DNA from: Phototrophicus methaneseepsis
Lineage (GTDB): Bacteria > Chloroflexota > Anaerolineae > Aggregatilineales > Phototrophicaceae
Direction: 5' to 3'
Length of the DNA stretch: 64,000 nt
Assembly: GCF_015500095.1 (NCBI RefSeq)
Contig: NZ_CP062983.1
Location: 1,550,001-1,614,000 of the forward strand
Notes under the pieces: model-generated
Database searches by the model: none
Seen by the model: only the letters and a program-made list of their open reading frames with translations
What the model was told of the DNA's origin: nothing
Position numbers and translations under genes: made by a program
Shown: positions 17,310-27,085 of the stretch, in pieces
Position numbering within the stretch: the first letter of the stretch is position 1
How the letters are laid out: the number at the start of each line of letters is the position of its first letter

Positions 17310-17333
17310 GCCCTCCCTGTTTCTAGGGAGGGC
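17310..17333. terminator. Hairpin between convergent genes
   Basis: GCCCTCCCT / AGGGAGGGC with a six-base loop, between the MlrC stop and the end of the convergent GH67 gene. No long T-run follows, so efficiency is uncertain. Confidence 0.7.
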
Positions 17334-17397
17334 ATCCGTTGTTTTAAGACATCTCCTGAATTTGGGGCATTCCCTAATAGATGCGCGAGAAGTCTAT

Positions 17398-19533
17398 CTA
17401 GAAGCGCCGCTCTGGTATCCCCGGCACATAATAATGTGTGATTGCCATATAGTCCGCGAGCGTCCCACCAGGTTGTTCGATCTGCGCCGGGAAGGGCCTG
17501 CCGCTGATTGACTGGAAATAGAGCAAACAGGCATCTCGCCACCAGCATGCTTCATCAAGCTGGATGCGCAGCAGCGCCTTGATGTGTTCATAGCGTGCGC
17601 TATCAATCAGGCCCTCTAAGGCTGTCCATCGTGCCTGCATCTGGCGCACCATTCCTACGCCCTCATCATAGGCAAAACAGAGTTCTTCCCACAGCGACCT
17701 GCCAGAAGCCATCACATGGTCCCACGAGACATGATGAAACCACAGCAGCAGCGTTTCCGGGCATGTCTCCACAGAGCTGACCATAGCAGCATAAGAGGGG
17801 AAGTACTGGCTGATGGCGTTGCTCCCGCTTGATGTGCGATCAAAGCCAATGCCATCTGCATCAGCTTGATGATAATAAAGGGCGGTCCAATCGGCGCGGC
17901 CCATATCAACCCACGGCCCAGGTCCATAATGGTGGTCCCGTGCCATGATGTGATGCAGCCCCAGCGGCGTCATATAATTCACAACGGCTTCGCGCGAGGG
18001 CAGCATCATCGCCAGTATCTCATCAACGATCTGCAACTCATTGCTGAAGGTCATACGGATCCATTCTTCAGCGATGCCGTCAGATGTCAGGGCTGGGTCC
18101 CATGCCAGCCGCCCGAAGCCGTACCAATTCGCTGCGGCGAAGGGATGCCCGCACCAGTTGCGATCATTGCCGATGTTACTCACGGCAGCGATACCGCTGT
18201 GAGGATGTCCGTCCAGTTCGCCGCTGACGATCTTTGCTACTGTCGAGCCTGGGCCCTGACAGTACGTATCCGCGTCGAGCGTCTCTTTAAAGAGGGGCGC
18301 CAGATAGGCCAGATGCGTCGCAAAGCCCAGATATTCCTGCGTGAGCTGTACTTCCAGCACCAGCGGCGTCTGCGGCATGCGGCCAAACAGCGGATGGAAT
18401 GGCTCCCTTGGTTGGAAGTCAATCGCCCCATTTTTGACCTGCAAAAGCACATTATCCCGGAAAGCGCCATCCAGCGGCACAAGCTGATTATTCGCCTGCT
18501 TATGACGATCTTCCGTGACGTCAGCATCATAGACGAAGGCCCGCCAGATGACCGTACCCCCATAGGGCGCGAGGGCATCAGCCAGCATATTCGCCCCGTC
18601 GGCGTGTGTGCATCCGTAATCGTGGGGGCCGGGTTGGCCTTCCGAGTTGGCTTTCACGACGAAGCCGCCGAAATCGGGGATGGCCTCATAAATCATAGCG
18701 GCAGTTTGCTGCCACCAATGCGCGACATTTGGGTCAAGGGGGTCGGCTGTATCCAGATGCCCAATTTCCAGCGGTGCGCTGAAGCGGGCCGTCAGATAGA
18801 TGCGGATGCCATAAGGGCGGAAGGCATCTGCCAGGGCCGCCGCCTTGGCAATATAGGCCTTCGTCAGCACGAGTGCGTTGGCGTTCACGTTCGTGAGGGA
18901 GGCCGCATTCAAGCCAATAGAGGCCATTGCCCGTGCATAGTCACAATAACGCGGGTCGATGTAATGAGGTAATTTGTGCCAATCCCATAGCGAGAAACCC
19001 GCATAGCCGCGTTCGATTGTGCCATCGAGATTATCCCAGTGGTTGAGCATGCGTAATCGCATCTGTGGGGCGCTGAGTACGTGGAGGTTATGCAGGCTGC
19101 GATGCGTCTGTAAGTGGCGCAGCAAGGCAAAGCTACCATACAGCAGGCCTATATCACTGTTGGCTGTGATGATCGTACAGCGCTTGCCTGCAATAGATTG
19201 GCTCAGCAGGGCATAACCTTCGTCACCGAGTGTTTCCAGCGCGTCGTGCAGTTCCAGCGCGGCGATAGCTGGCTCTGATTGGGGCGTACCAACCAGCAGG
19301 GTGCCATCGTGTATGACGCTGGAAGTGGCAATCGGGCGGCCGGTGAGCAAGCCCGTCATCCCACGCATCAATTCGTCCATAGCGGCTTGCTGCGTGGGTG
19401 AGGTGACATTAAACGTGATCGCCTGGAGCGCATTTTCATATTGCGTACGCAGGACTGTATCTTCTATTAGCGCATAACGCAGCCAGAGTTCATAACCATC
19501 TTCGTCAAGCAGCTTAGGGGTATTCGGGGCCAT
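17398..19533 (-). CDS. GH67 alpha-glucuronidase
   Basis: 711 residues, the usual GH67 length, no signal peptide. Recognisable from the N-terminal DEDGYELWLRY, the barrel start MRLRMLNHWDNLDGTIERGYAG, and GGFVVKANSEGQPGPHDYGCTHADGANM, which carries family-conserved catalytic-site residues. It removes 4-O-methyl-glucuronic acid from the non-reducing end of short xylo-oligosaccharides in the cytosol. AAGGA eight bases upstream supports the start. Downstream partner of the zinc dehydrogenase, GH3, LarA-like and AKR genes; mannonate dehydratase UxuA at 35124-36188 would take the released uronate further. Confidence 0.94.
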   Translation of the reverse strand: MAPNTPKLLDEDGYELWLRYALIEDTVLRTQYENALQAITFNVTSPTQQAAMDELMRGMTGLLTGRPIATSSVIHDGTLLVGTPQSEPAIAALELHDALETLGDEGYALLSQSIAGKRCTIITANSDIGLLYGSFALLRHLQTHRSLHNLHVLSAPQMRLRMLNHWDNLDGTIERGYAGFSLWDWHKLPHYIDPRYCDYARAMASIGLNAASLTNVNANALVLTKAYIAKAAALADAFRPYGIRIYLTARFSAPLEIGHLDTADPLDPNVAHWWQQTAAMIYEAIPDFGGFVVKANSEGQPGPHDYGCTHADGANMLADALAPYGGTVIWRAFVYDADVTEDRHKQANNQLVPLDGAFRDNVLLQVKNGAIDFQPREPFHPLFGRMPQTPLVLEVQLTQEYLGFATHLAYLAPLFKETLDADTYCQGPGSTVAKIVSGELDGHPHSGIAAVSNIGNDRNWCGHPFAAANWYGFGRLAWDPALTSDGIAEEWIRMTFSNELQIVDEILAMMLPSREAVVNYMTPLGLHHIMARDHHYGPGPWVDMGRADWTALYYHQADADGIGFDRTSSGSNAISQYFPSYAAMVSSVETCPETLLLWFHHVSWDHVMASGRSLWEELCFAYDEGVGMVRQMQARWTALEGLIDSARYEHIKALLRIQLDEACWWRDACLLYFQSISGRPFPAQIEQPGGTLADYMAITHYYVPGIPERRF

Positions 19534-19571
19534 TGTCTGGTCCTTCGTGTGCTATGGATGTGCTATAGGCT

Positions 19572-20600
19572 TTAACGAACACGAGACTCAAGCGTCAGCA
19601 TGGCTTTGATGACGCCTGCTTCTGGGTTCAGCCAGCCAGGGAAAACCGTTACCAATTCTTCTGGCGTCGCCTGGTGTGTAATCCACCCTGCCAGCGAGAC
19701 ATCGCCGTTCGTTAGCGCTTCGATCACCCATTCAAAATCGGCGGCTGTGGCATTGCGAGACGATAGAATCGTCATTTCGTGGCTGTGGAAGTAAGGATCG
19801 CTGAAGCTGATCTCGCCTTTGAACAAGCCTACAAAGATGAGACGTCCCCCATGGGCGACGTACATAAAAGCCTGATGCATTGATTTTGAACTACCCGTCG
19901 CGTCGAAGACAGCCGTTGGTAAATCGCCATCACATAAGGCGCGTAGCTGCTCTTCTGGCGAATGGCGCGCATCAATGGTGTGCTCAAAGCCAAGCCCATC
20001 CCGGCAAAAGGCCAGTCGATCTGGGTTAATGTCCATAACGATGACATGGGCCCCGGCAGCCCTAGCGAATTGAGCCACACCCAGGCCAATAGGGCCGGCC
20101 CCAATCACCAGGGTATGTTCGCCTGTTTGGAGTTGTGCCCGCCGTACGGCATGTGCGCCGATGCTCAGCGTCTCCACCAGGGCGACCTGTTCAACAGGCA
20201 GGCCGGGCGTCGGATGCAGTTTATCCAGCGGCACGATGATCTGCTCACGCATGCCGCCATCGTAATGCACGCCAATGACCTGCAAATTTTCGCAGCAGTT
20301 GGTCTTGCCCTGGCGGCAGGCGATGCACTCCCCACAGTTCATATAGGGCCGCACGGCGCAGATGTCGCCTACGGAGAGGGGTGTTTCGCCATTGATCGCA
20401 ACGATCTCAACGGCGAGTTCATGGCCTAAGATACGTGGATAATCGAAGAAAGGTTGTGTGCCTTCAAAAGCGTGCAGGTCTGTACCACAGATGCCCACGC
20501 GCACGACACGCACCAATGCTTCGCCGGGCGCAGGTGATTGGGGTGCATCGGTATCTGTCAGAATAAAGTGGCCGGGTTCCTGGAGGACGAGTGTCTTCAT
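19572..20600 (-). CDS. Zinc-dependent medium-chain dehydrogenase
   Basis: 342 residues of the MDR superfamily. Catalytic zinc ligands at GICGTD and GHE (ILGHELAVE); structural zinc cysteines CGECIACRQGKTNC; Rossmann motif VIGAGPIGLGVAQ. Close relatives oxidise polyols or sugar acids (sorbitol, L-galactonate, threonine types). Sitting immediately upstream of the alpha-glucuronidase, a uronate or aldonate redox step is the most likely role, but the exact substrate is not readable. Confidence 0.9.
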   Translation of the reverse strand: MKTLVLQEPGHFILTDTDAPQSPAPGEALVRVVRVGICGTDLHAFEGTQPFFDYPRILGHELAVEIVAINGETPLSVGDICAVRPYMNCGECIACRQGKTNCCENLQVIGVHYDGGMREQIIVPLDKLHPTPGLPVEQVALVETLSIGAHAVRRAQLQTGEHTLVIGAGPIGLGVAQFARAAGAHVIVMDINPDRLAFCRDGLGFEHTIDARHSPEEQLRALCDGDLPTAVFDATGSSKSMHQAFMYVAHGGRLIFVGLFKGEISFSDPYFHSHEMTILSSRNATAADFEWVIEALTNGDVSLAGWITHQATPEELVTVFPGWLNPEAGVIKAMLTLESRVR

Positions 20601-20681
20601 AAAAAGCCTTATTTATCTTCAAATGCATCAATTTTTGTTAAGAACGCGCATTGTTCAACGCGTGCTAAATGAGTTCGCGAT

Positions 20682-20709
20682 AGGGGCGCGACCGTGAGGT
20701 GACGCCCCT
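20682..20709. other. Hairpin between GH3 and dehydrogenase genes
   Basis: AGGGGCG / CGCCCCT with a 14-base loop in the 131-bp gap of the leftward operon. No T-run; possibly a partial terminator or processing site. Confidence 0.5.
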
Positions 20710-20731
20710 GTGCTGCTGGTTTAAGTGTGTT

Positions 20732-23002
20732 TTAGTCCCCTGCGACGGGGGTTCTGTCGTTGTTCAGGTCTTCCAGGAGGTCTTCCACCTGTTCATCGGG
20801 TGATTTTTCATTGGCTTCTCCACTAAAGCCGATGAGGACCGTCAGTGGTAAATCCTGGAAGAAGGTCATGCTATCCATGCCCAGCGTATCAGATGAGTCA
20901 TCGCCAAACATGTCATCCAGCATGGGCTGGACGATTTTTTCGCCGCGTGGGTCTTGCATCCAGTCGGAGAGCGTGCTCTCTTTGTTCAGGATGGAGGGCA
21001 ACGGTGTGCCTTCTGCGATATGAACCTGTGCGGAAAGGTGGAGTTCGACGCTGGAACGACCCACCAGAATATCGAAGTCGCCAGCTTCTACTAACCATTG
21101 CCCATAGGCCGGGTCGTAATAGCTGAAGGCGCGGTCATCTAATTTCATCGTAACCGTCTTGGTTTCGCCCGGTTGTAACGCCACCTTCGCGAAGGCTTTC
21201 AATTCTTTTGCAGGGCGCTTCAGGCGCGATTCAGCATCGTGTACATAAAGCTGTACGATTTCTTTACCCGCATGCTTGCCTGTATTCGTCACATCAACGC
21301 TGACTTGCAGCGTCTCATCCAGGGCGAAGCTAGATGAAGACAGCTGTAAGTGGCTATATTCAAACTGCGTATAGCTCAGGCCATAGCCGAAGGGGAAGAG
21401 TACCTGCCGCTCTTGCTCGTCATAGGCCCGGTAACCCACGTAGATGCCTTCGCCATAGCGGACTTCTTTGTCATCCCCAGGGAAGTTAAAGTGAGCAGGG
21501 GTATCGCTCAGCTTGAGGGGGAACGTCTCGCCCAGCTTGCCGGAGGGGTTCACATCGCCATAGAGAATGTCGATAATGGCACCCGCACCCGCTTGCCCTG
21601 GTAGCCATGCTTCCAGGACGGCTGGGACGCTGTCGATCCAGGCGCGCATATCAATCGCGGAGCCATTATTGAGGATGACGACAGTACGCGGGTTAGCCTG
21701 TGCCACAGCTAGGATGAGCGCTTCTTGCTGGGCTGTCAGGTGTATATTGGGGCGATCATAGCCTTCAGATTCGATACTGGCAGGGAGGGCGATGAACAGC
21801 AAGGCTACATCGGCATCCTTCGCCACGACGACTGCTTCTTCAATTTCACCCTGGGAGACGGTTTCCGTCACGCTATCGCCTGAAGCATAACGGACTTCGG
21901 CCCGCTCTTTGAGCATATCCCACGGTGAATCAACTTTGGTGGTGTTGATGTGAGAGCTGCCACCACCCTGGAAAACAGGCGTCTGGGAGGCAGTCCCGAT
22001 GACAGCGATTGTCTCTTCACCGCTGAGCGGGAGCAGGTTGTCATCATTCTTCAGCAGGACCATTGATTCCGACGCGATACGGCGAGCCAGCGCATGGTGC
22101 TTTTCAATATCGAAGCTGCCCGTGCCTTTGGGCGTTTCCTGCGCACGCAGGATGATCTTCAGCAGGCGCTCAACAGCCTGATCCAGTATGGCCTCGTCCA
22201 GTTCGCCTGTTTCAACAGCGTCAATCACAGCCTGAACGCTGTGGGCCGCAGGCCCTGGCATCTGTAATTCAAGCCCGGCCTTCACAGCGGCGACGCGGTC
22301 GTGCACAGCGCCCCAGTCAGACATCACAAAGCCTTCATAGCCCCATTGTTCCCGTAAGACATTAGTCAGCAAATAGCGATGCTCTGAGCAGTAATCGCCG
22401 TTGACGCGATTATAGGCACACATCAACGTCCAGGGATTCCCCTTCTTCACCGCAATTTCGAAGCCGCGCAGGTAAATTTCGTGCAGGGCACGCTCATCGA
22501 CTTCTGCATTAATCGTGAATCGGCGCGTCTCTTGGTTATTGACGGCGAAGTGCTTTAGCGAAGTGCCCACGCCCTTGCTCTGGATACCTCTGATGAGGCT
22601 AGCCGCCATCTCACCTGCCAGGGTTGGGTCTTCTGAGAAGTATTCGAAGTTGCGGCCACAAAGCGGCGTCCGTTTGATGTTGTTGCCCGGTCCCAGGAGA
22701 ATATCGACATCCAGCGCGATACATTCATCGGCCAGGGCTTGCCCCATCTCTTCCAGCAACTCCGTATCCCATGACGAGACAATCGTCGCCGCAACCGGGA
22801 AGCATGTCGCTGGATAGCTTTCATTGATCATCTGGCTAGGGTCGACTGCACGGCGTACACCATGAGGCCCATCGGAAACTGTGATATGCTTCAGTCCCAG
22901 ACGCTCAACAGTCAGCGTTTGCCAGGGTGTTGCCCCGGTGCATAGCCCTGCTTTTTCTCTGAGGGTCATGTTACTCAATAACTGATTGATTTTTTCCTGC
23001 AT
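20732..23002 (-). CDS. GH3 beta-glycosidase with fibronectin-like C-terminal domain
   Basis: 756 residues, cytosolic (no signal). N-terminal GH3 barrel with the substrate motif KHF at 150-152 and the nucleophile aspartate D229 in FVMSDWGAVHD, then the alpha/beta sandwich domain and a fibronectin type III-like domain (LQVSVDVTNTGKHAGKEIVQLYV). A further 80 or so residues follow that domain (MDSMTFFQDLPLTVLIGF and an acidic tail), a C-terminal extension seen in a subset of GH3 enzymes. It cleaves terminal beta-glucose or beta-xylose from oligosaccharides; beta-xylosidase activity would suit the neighbouring alpha-glucuronidase but cannot be decided from sequence. Confidence 0.93.
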   Translation of the reverse strand: MQEKINQLLSNMTLREKAGLCTGATPWQTLTVERLGLKHITVSDGPHGVRRAVDPSQMINESYPATCFPVAATIVSSWDTELLEEMGQALADECIALDVDILLGPGNNIKRTPLCGRNFEYFSEDPTLAGEMAASLIRGIQSKGVGTSLKHFAVNNQETRRFTINAEVDERALHEIYLRGFEIAVKKGNPWTLMCAYNRVNGDYCSEHRYLLTNVLREQWGYEGFVMSDWGAVHDRVAAVKAGLELQMPGPAAHSVQAVIDAVETGELDEAILDQAVERLLKIILRAQETPKGTGSFDIEKHHALARRIASESMVLLKNDDNLLPLSGEETIAVIGTASQTPVFQGGGSSHINTTKVDSPWDMLKERAEVRYASGDSVTETVSQGEIEEAVVVAKDADVALLFIALPASIESEGYDRPNIHLTAQQEALILAVAQANPRTVVILNNGSAIDMRAWIDSVPAVLEAWLPGQAGAGAIIDILYGDVNPSGKLGETFPLKLSDTPAHFNFPGDDKEVRYGEGIYVGYRAYDEQERQVLFPFGYGLSYTQFEYSHLQLSSSSFALDETLQVSVDVTNTGKHAGKEIVQLYVHDAESRLKRPAKELKAFAKVALQPGETKTVTMKLDDRAFSYYDPAYGQWLVEAGDFDILVGRSSVELHLSAQVHIAEGTPLPSILNKESTLSDWMQDPRGEKIVQPMLDDMFGDDSSDTLGMDSMTFFQDLPLTVLIGFSGEANEKSPDEQVEDLLEDLNNDRTPVAGD

Positions 23003-23040
23003 GGTAAGTCCCTATTTAAAAACTTGTTAGGATAATAAAT

Positions 23041-24303
23041 CTAACTCACATCATTAAACTGTAAGAGCTGGGGATTATTCATGTGTATAAAATCACGTTT
23101 ACCACGAATTTCATCCCCTAAATTTTCCGAGACAAACGTTGTCTCCAGGGTCATCGTATCACGAATACGGACGACGCGCGCTTGATCGCGCTGTTGGGGA
23201 TTGGCTCTGTAGACATGGTCTATAGCTGCTTCGACAGCTTCCTCTGCCGTTGGATAAACCATGGGCACATAACCGCGCCGCAAAAAGCCGCTTGTGAAGA
23301 CATTTTTGCTCATCAGGGGGAAGTCAATTTTGTCGAATAAGCGCTGTGTAATGAACTCCGCCAGCCCAATGCCAAGGGCGTTGCCATGGGAGGCCTCCGT
23401 CACATCGAGCACGACAATCGCTTTGATGCGCGGTGATTCTGGCTCTGGCAGGCCGTCGATGCGCAGCCGACCAATGATGTTGGTATCCATGCCACAGCCG
23501 CTGATGTCTTTACCCAGCCAATCCACAATCAGGACGTCAATGTCTTCAACGGGCAGCCTGGGCATGAGGGCATGGGCTGTCTTGAGCAGGGCCTTCTCTT
23601 CTTCGACGAGGGTTTCTGGGGCTAATGCCTTGAGTTCAACGGGGCGATGGTAGCCATCTTCGACGGTGGCGAAGCCGCAAATCAGTTTGAGTTCTCGCTG
23701 TACAATGGCGGCGACCTGCGGTAAATCTTCGATCAGGCCGCGCACGCCGCGTTGATGAATGGTGCTGGCCCCATCTTCTTTGCCCAGGCCAATTGCCAGC
23801 ATCTTAACCAGTCCGCTTTCCGTCTCGCTGTGGAAATCCGTATGAGGCTTAACGCGGTTGACGATGATGACACCGTCGGCTTCTGCGGCGTACCTATCCG
23901 TATAGACGGGCACACCGTTTTCTGTCTCGCCCAGGACGACTGTTTCCATGGTGGCGCGGATAGGGCAGCCGACCGCTTCTTCTGTGATGCCGAGGCTGTT
24001 TAATACTTCAATCTGTCCCTGTGGGGTTGCGCCCCCATGGCTGCCCATCGCCGGGACGATGAAGGGATGCCCCCCACTCATCTTAACGAGTGTCACCAGT
24101 TCTTGCGCGATGGTGGCAATTTCTGCCACGCCCCGGCTGCCGAACCCGAGCGCGATATGCTTGTCGCGCACCTGGTCGCCCAATTTCAGCCGCGCCCATT
24201 CGGCGGCCATGCGCGTATGAATATCAACAGGCTCCCCACGGGGCAAGCTGCGTTGAACAGCGCACATCATGGGGAGGCGAGTACGAGTGAGAGGCAGTGC
24301 CAT
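23041..24303 (-). CDS. LarA-like (DUF2088) putative nickel-pincer racemase/epimerase
   Basis: 420 residues. The DUF2088 N-terminal part contains PAMGSHGGATPQGQ (H89) and NRVKPHTDFHSETESGLVKM (H154, H158, K167), positions that match the histidine/lysine set holding the nickel-pincer nucleotide in lactate racemase LarA. Homologues of LarA include racemases and epimerases of other 2-hydroxy acids, including a gluconate 2-epimerase. In a uronate/hemicellulose operon a sugar-acid epimerase is the favoured guess. The cofactor-making genes larB, larC and larE are not in this window. Confidence 0.8.
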   Translation of the reverse strand: MALPLTRTRLPMMCAVQRSLPRGEPVDIHTRMAAEWARLKLGDQVRDKHIALGFGSRGVAEIATIAQELVTLVKMSGGHPFIVPAMGSHGGATPQGQIEVLNSLGITEEAVGCPIRATMETVVLGETENGVPVYTDRYAAEADGVIIVNRVKPHTDFHSETESGLVKMLAIGLGKEDGASTIHQRGVRGLIEDLPQVAAIVQRELKLICGFATVEDGYHRPVELKALAPETLVEEEKALLKTAHALMPRLPVEDIDVLIVDWLGKDISGCGMDTNIIGRLRIDGLPEPESPRIKAIVVLDVTEASHGNALGIGLAEFITQRLFDKIDFPLMSKNVFTSGFLRRGYVPMVYPTAEEAVEAAIDHVYRANPQQRDQARVVRIRDTMTLETTFVSENLGDEIRGKRDFIHMNNPQLLQFNDVS

Positions 24304-24345
24304 GTTTAAAAGCCTTTTCTAACAACGAATTTTTAGCGTCGTGCG

Positions 24346-25320
24346 TTATTGCAATTGTTCTTCCAGGCGATCATTGGCCGGGGGCGGTGTATCGCTTAGC
24401 GCGCTGATTTCCTCGCGCTGTTCCGGCGTCAGATGCAAATCGGCGGCCTGTAAAGAAGGCTCTAGTTGGGCCAGGTTGCGCGCCCCGATGATGGGTGCCG
24501 TTACAGCTGGATGGCTCATCACCCAGGCGACGGCCAGGGTTACAGGGTGCGCCCCCATGTCTTCCGCATAAGCTGTGAAGTTCTCCGCGATTTCAAAATA
24601 GCGTTCAGGGCTATAGCGCTTGCTGTACATTTGGTTCTCGATGATGCGCCCGCTATCTGGGCGTTTGGTGGTGCTGTATTTACCCGTTAGCAAGCCGCCC
24701 CCCAATGGGCTGTACGGAATCACGCCGACTTCTTCGGCCTGGGCCATCGGCAAAATCTCAACTTCTGCCTGCCGTTTGACCAAGTTATACATCGGTTGTA
24801 AGCACTGAATGCGGTTCAGGCTTTCATAAGCGGCCATATCCAGCGCTTTCATGATCTGCCAGGCGGCCCAGTTGCTCACTGCCGGGTACAGAATTTTGCC
24901 TTCCTGCACCAGGTCGGAGAGGGTACGCACGACAGATTCAATCGGTGTGAGCGGATCAAAGCGATGGATGAAATACACGTCAATATGGTCTGTATTCAGG
25001 CTGCGCAGGCTCTTTTCAATCTGCTGGCGGATGTGCAGCCGCGACATGCCCTGGTTATTACGATCTTTGCCCTGTGGGAAGCCGACTTTGCTGGTGATGA
25101 CGACCTCATTACGGCAATCTGCAATGAGCTTGCCCAGAATTTCTTCCGAACGGCCCCCAGCGTAGCCATTGGCACAATCGAAGAAGTTAATACCGGCTTC
25201 GCGGCAGCGGTTGAACATGGCCGCGGAGGTTGCTTCATCGGCTGTATCCCCAAAGGACATGGTGCCCATACATAGTGAGGATACCTGTACACCAGTCCGG
25301 CCTAATACGCGATACTCCAT
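24346..25320 (-). CDS. Aldo/keto reductase
   Basis: 324-residue TIM-barrel NAD(P)H oxidoreductase. The catalytic tetrad is present: D48 and Y53 (FFDCANGY), K78 (ITSKVG), H119 (YFIHRFD). The C-terminal half has the IPYSPLGGGLLTGKY segment usual in AKR families that reduce sugar aldehydes or open sugars. First gene of the leftward AKR-LarA-GH3-dehydrogenase-GH67 operon; AGGGG before the ATG. Confidence 0.92.
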   Translation of the reverse strand: MEYRVLGRTGVQVSSLCMGTMSFGDTADEATSAAMFNRCREAGINFFDCANGYAGGRSEEILGKLIADCRNEVVITSKVGFPQGKDRNNQGMSRLHIRQQIEKSLRSLNTDHIDVYFIHRFDPLTPIESVVRTLSDLVQEGKILYPAVSNWAAWQIMKALDMAAYESLNRIQCLQPMYNLVKRQAEVEILPMAQAEEVGVIPYSPLGGGLLTGKYSTTKRPDSGRIIENQMYSKRYSPERYFEIAENFTAYAEDMGAHPVTLAVAWVMSHPAVTAPIIGARNLAQLEPSLQAADLHLTPEQREEISALSDTPPPANDRLEEQLQ

Positions 25321-25481
25321 GTGTTTTGCCCCTGAATGTATGCATTTTTATCAATCGTTCATTGATAAGAATATTACCGCTTCGCGTCGGAGAAGGCCAA
25401 CGTACCAACCTGACAAATGCTCTATTCTGGCTGATACCCTGTCAAAAGCCACATCTTCTGATGACAAAGTGAAGTCAGTGT

Positions 25482-25509
25482 TTGAAGCGGCATCAGCAGG
25501 TGCTATAGT
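25482..25509 (+). promoter_or_regulatory. Candidate promoter for the PHP/DUF5054 pair
   Basis: TTGAAG, 16-bp spacer, TATAGT, leaving a leader of about 160 bases before the PHP gene. Confidence 0.4.
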
Positions 25510-25623
25510 CATCCCGTTTTGAGCAGATGTCGGGCATTTTCTGACGCTTGTGGATGGATGCTGATTGGCTTCTGCGGATGGTTTATTTGGCAATCAAATT
25601 AAAGCGTTTGTGCCTGTATTTGA

Positions 25624-25650
25624 GATAGATATTTTGGGATAGATATTTTG
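25624..25650 (+). repeat. 14-bp tandem duplication
   Basis: Two copies of GATAGATATTTTG one base apart, 24 bp before the PHP start codon. May be an operator or a replication slip. Confidence 0.7.
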
Positions 25651-25673
25651 AACATTTTTCCAGGATGGTGCTT

Positions 25674-27068
25674 ATGACGATAAAGACCCTGATTTTAGAG
25701 GGCAAAGCCCTACCGGAGCATACCAAGACCTATCTCATGCTCCCCTTTGCAATGCCACCTGGGGCAGCGCGCGTCGATGTCGCCTATGAATATTCCGCCG
25801 CCATCGGCAGCGACCCGCAATTGACGGGTGGGAACACCGTCGATATTGGCATCTTTGATCCGCGCGGCCATACCTTCATGAGCGAAGGCTTTAGAGGCTG
25901 GAGCGGTAGCGCGCGCAGTGCTTTTTACATCAGCACAGATGACGCCACACCGGGCTATATGCCGGGACCTTTGCAGGCGGGCGAGTGGCATGTTTGCCTG
26001 GGGACGTATAAGGTAGCGGATGAGGGCTGTGATTATCGCGTGACGGTCCAGATCACGCTGGATGAAGCTGAGCATATTGAGCGTCACTTCCCGCCACGTT
26101 TACAACTCAGTGCCCAACCTCGCCCGGGTCGTCGTCATGCGGATGGGTGGTATAAAGGTGAATTGCACTGTCATACTTATCACAGCGATGGGGATAGCGA
26201 TCCTTGCGATGTCGTGCGCAAAGCGGAATCGCTCGGCCTGGATTTCTTAGCTATCACAGATCATAACGTACTATCGCAACAGGTTCCGCTCTGTGATGTA
26301 GAAACGCCGCTGATGCTCATCCCAGGGATGGAAGTCACCACTTATCACGGACATTGGAATATCTGGGGTGCCGGGGGCTGGATTGATTTCCGGACGCTTT
26401 CTGAGGCGGATATGCAGCAGGCCGTGACGCAAGCACTGGCACAGGGCTATTTTGTCTCCTGCAATCATCCTAAACCTTATGGGCCGGAATGGGATTATCC
26501 GGCGGTACAGGGCTTTCATAGCATTGAAGTCTGGAATGGTCCCTGGCCCTTCTTCAATGAGCAGGCCCTCGCTTATTGGGAAGATAAGCTGCGCGCTGGT
26601 GAGCATTATGTGGTTGTCGGGGGCAGTGATAGTCACTTTCATCAGCGGGAGCACCCGGCCCAATTAGCACAGCCCACCCTGTATATCTATTGCGAAGACG
26701 ACCCTTCGCCTGCGGCCTTATTAGAAGCCCTCAAAGCAGGGCACGCTTTCATCACAGAAGCGCCTGATGGCCCTCGTCTGACGTTGACCTGTGAGGGCGC
26801 GATGATGGGCGATACCTTGCAGACGGCGGCAGAATTCGTCACCGTGACGGTGCATGTATGGGGTGCCCAGCAGATGCAGGTGGCGTTCTGTGGGTCGGAT
26901 GGCGTCATCGCCCAGTTGGATATTCCCAGCGAAGACTGGCAGCATACGTTGGCCGTTGATGTGCGGCAAACGCCCTATATTCGGGCACAGTTGGTTACAA
27001 CCGGGGTGACAGATCAGGTGATCCATGCCCTGACAAACCCCATTTATTTAAAGTCCCTTACTGAATAG
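25674..27068 (+). CDS. CehA/McbA-like PHP-domain metallohydrolase
   Basis: 464 residues from ATG 25674, which has AGGA eight bases upstream; an ATG at 25665 has none. The first 150 residues form a beta-rich domain of unknown role. The PHP metal site follows: GELHCHTYHSDG (165-173 region), AITDHN, a histidine in SCNHPKPYG, and GGSDSHFH. PHP enzymes of this group hydrolyse phosphoester, carbamate or related bonds using two or three metal ions; the substrate is unknown. The DUF5054 gene begins 17 bases after its stop, so the two are probably co-transcribed and may share a substrate. Confidence 0.85.
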   Translation: MTIKTLILEGKALPEHTKTYLMLPFAMPPGAARVDVAYEYSAAIGSDPQLTGGNTVDIGIFDPRGHTFMSEGFRGWSGSARSAFYISTDDATPGYMPGPLQAGEWHVCLGTYKVADEGCDYRVTVQITLDEAEHIERHFPPRLQLSAQPRPGRRHADGWYKGELHCHTYHSDGDSDPCDVVRKAESLGLDFLAITDHNVLSQQVPLCDVETPLMLIPGMEVTTYHGHWNIWGAGGWIDFRTLSEADMQQAVTQALAQGYFVSCNHPKPYGPEWDYPAVQGFHSIEVWNGPWPFFNEQALAYWEDKLRAGEHYVVVGGSDSHFHQREHPAQLAQPTLYIYCEDDPSPAALLEALKAGHAFITEAPDGPRLTLTCEGAMMGDTLQTAAEFVTVTVHVWGAQQMQVAFCGSDGVIAQLDIPSEDWQHTLAVDVRQTPYIRAQLVTTGVTDQVIHALTNPIYLKSLTE

Positions 27069-27085
27069 GCATTGATAGGCACGCT

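Larger units (their letters stand above)
25321..25673. other. Divergent intergenic region
   Basis: About 350 bp between the AKR operon and the rightward PHP gene. Apart from the candidate promoter and the short direct repeat listed separately, nothing is recognised. Confidence 0.5.

Noticed and set aside
17866-18972. 368-codon open frame antisense to the GH67 gene
   Set aside because: Overlaps the whole middle of a convincing alpha-glucuronidase; composition typical of a shadow frame.
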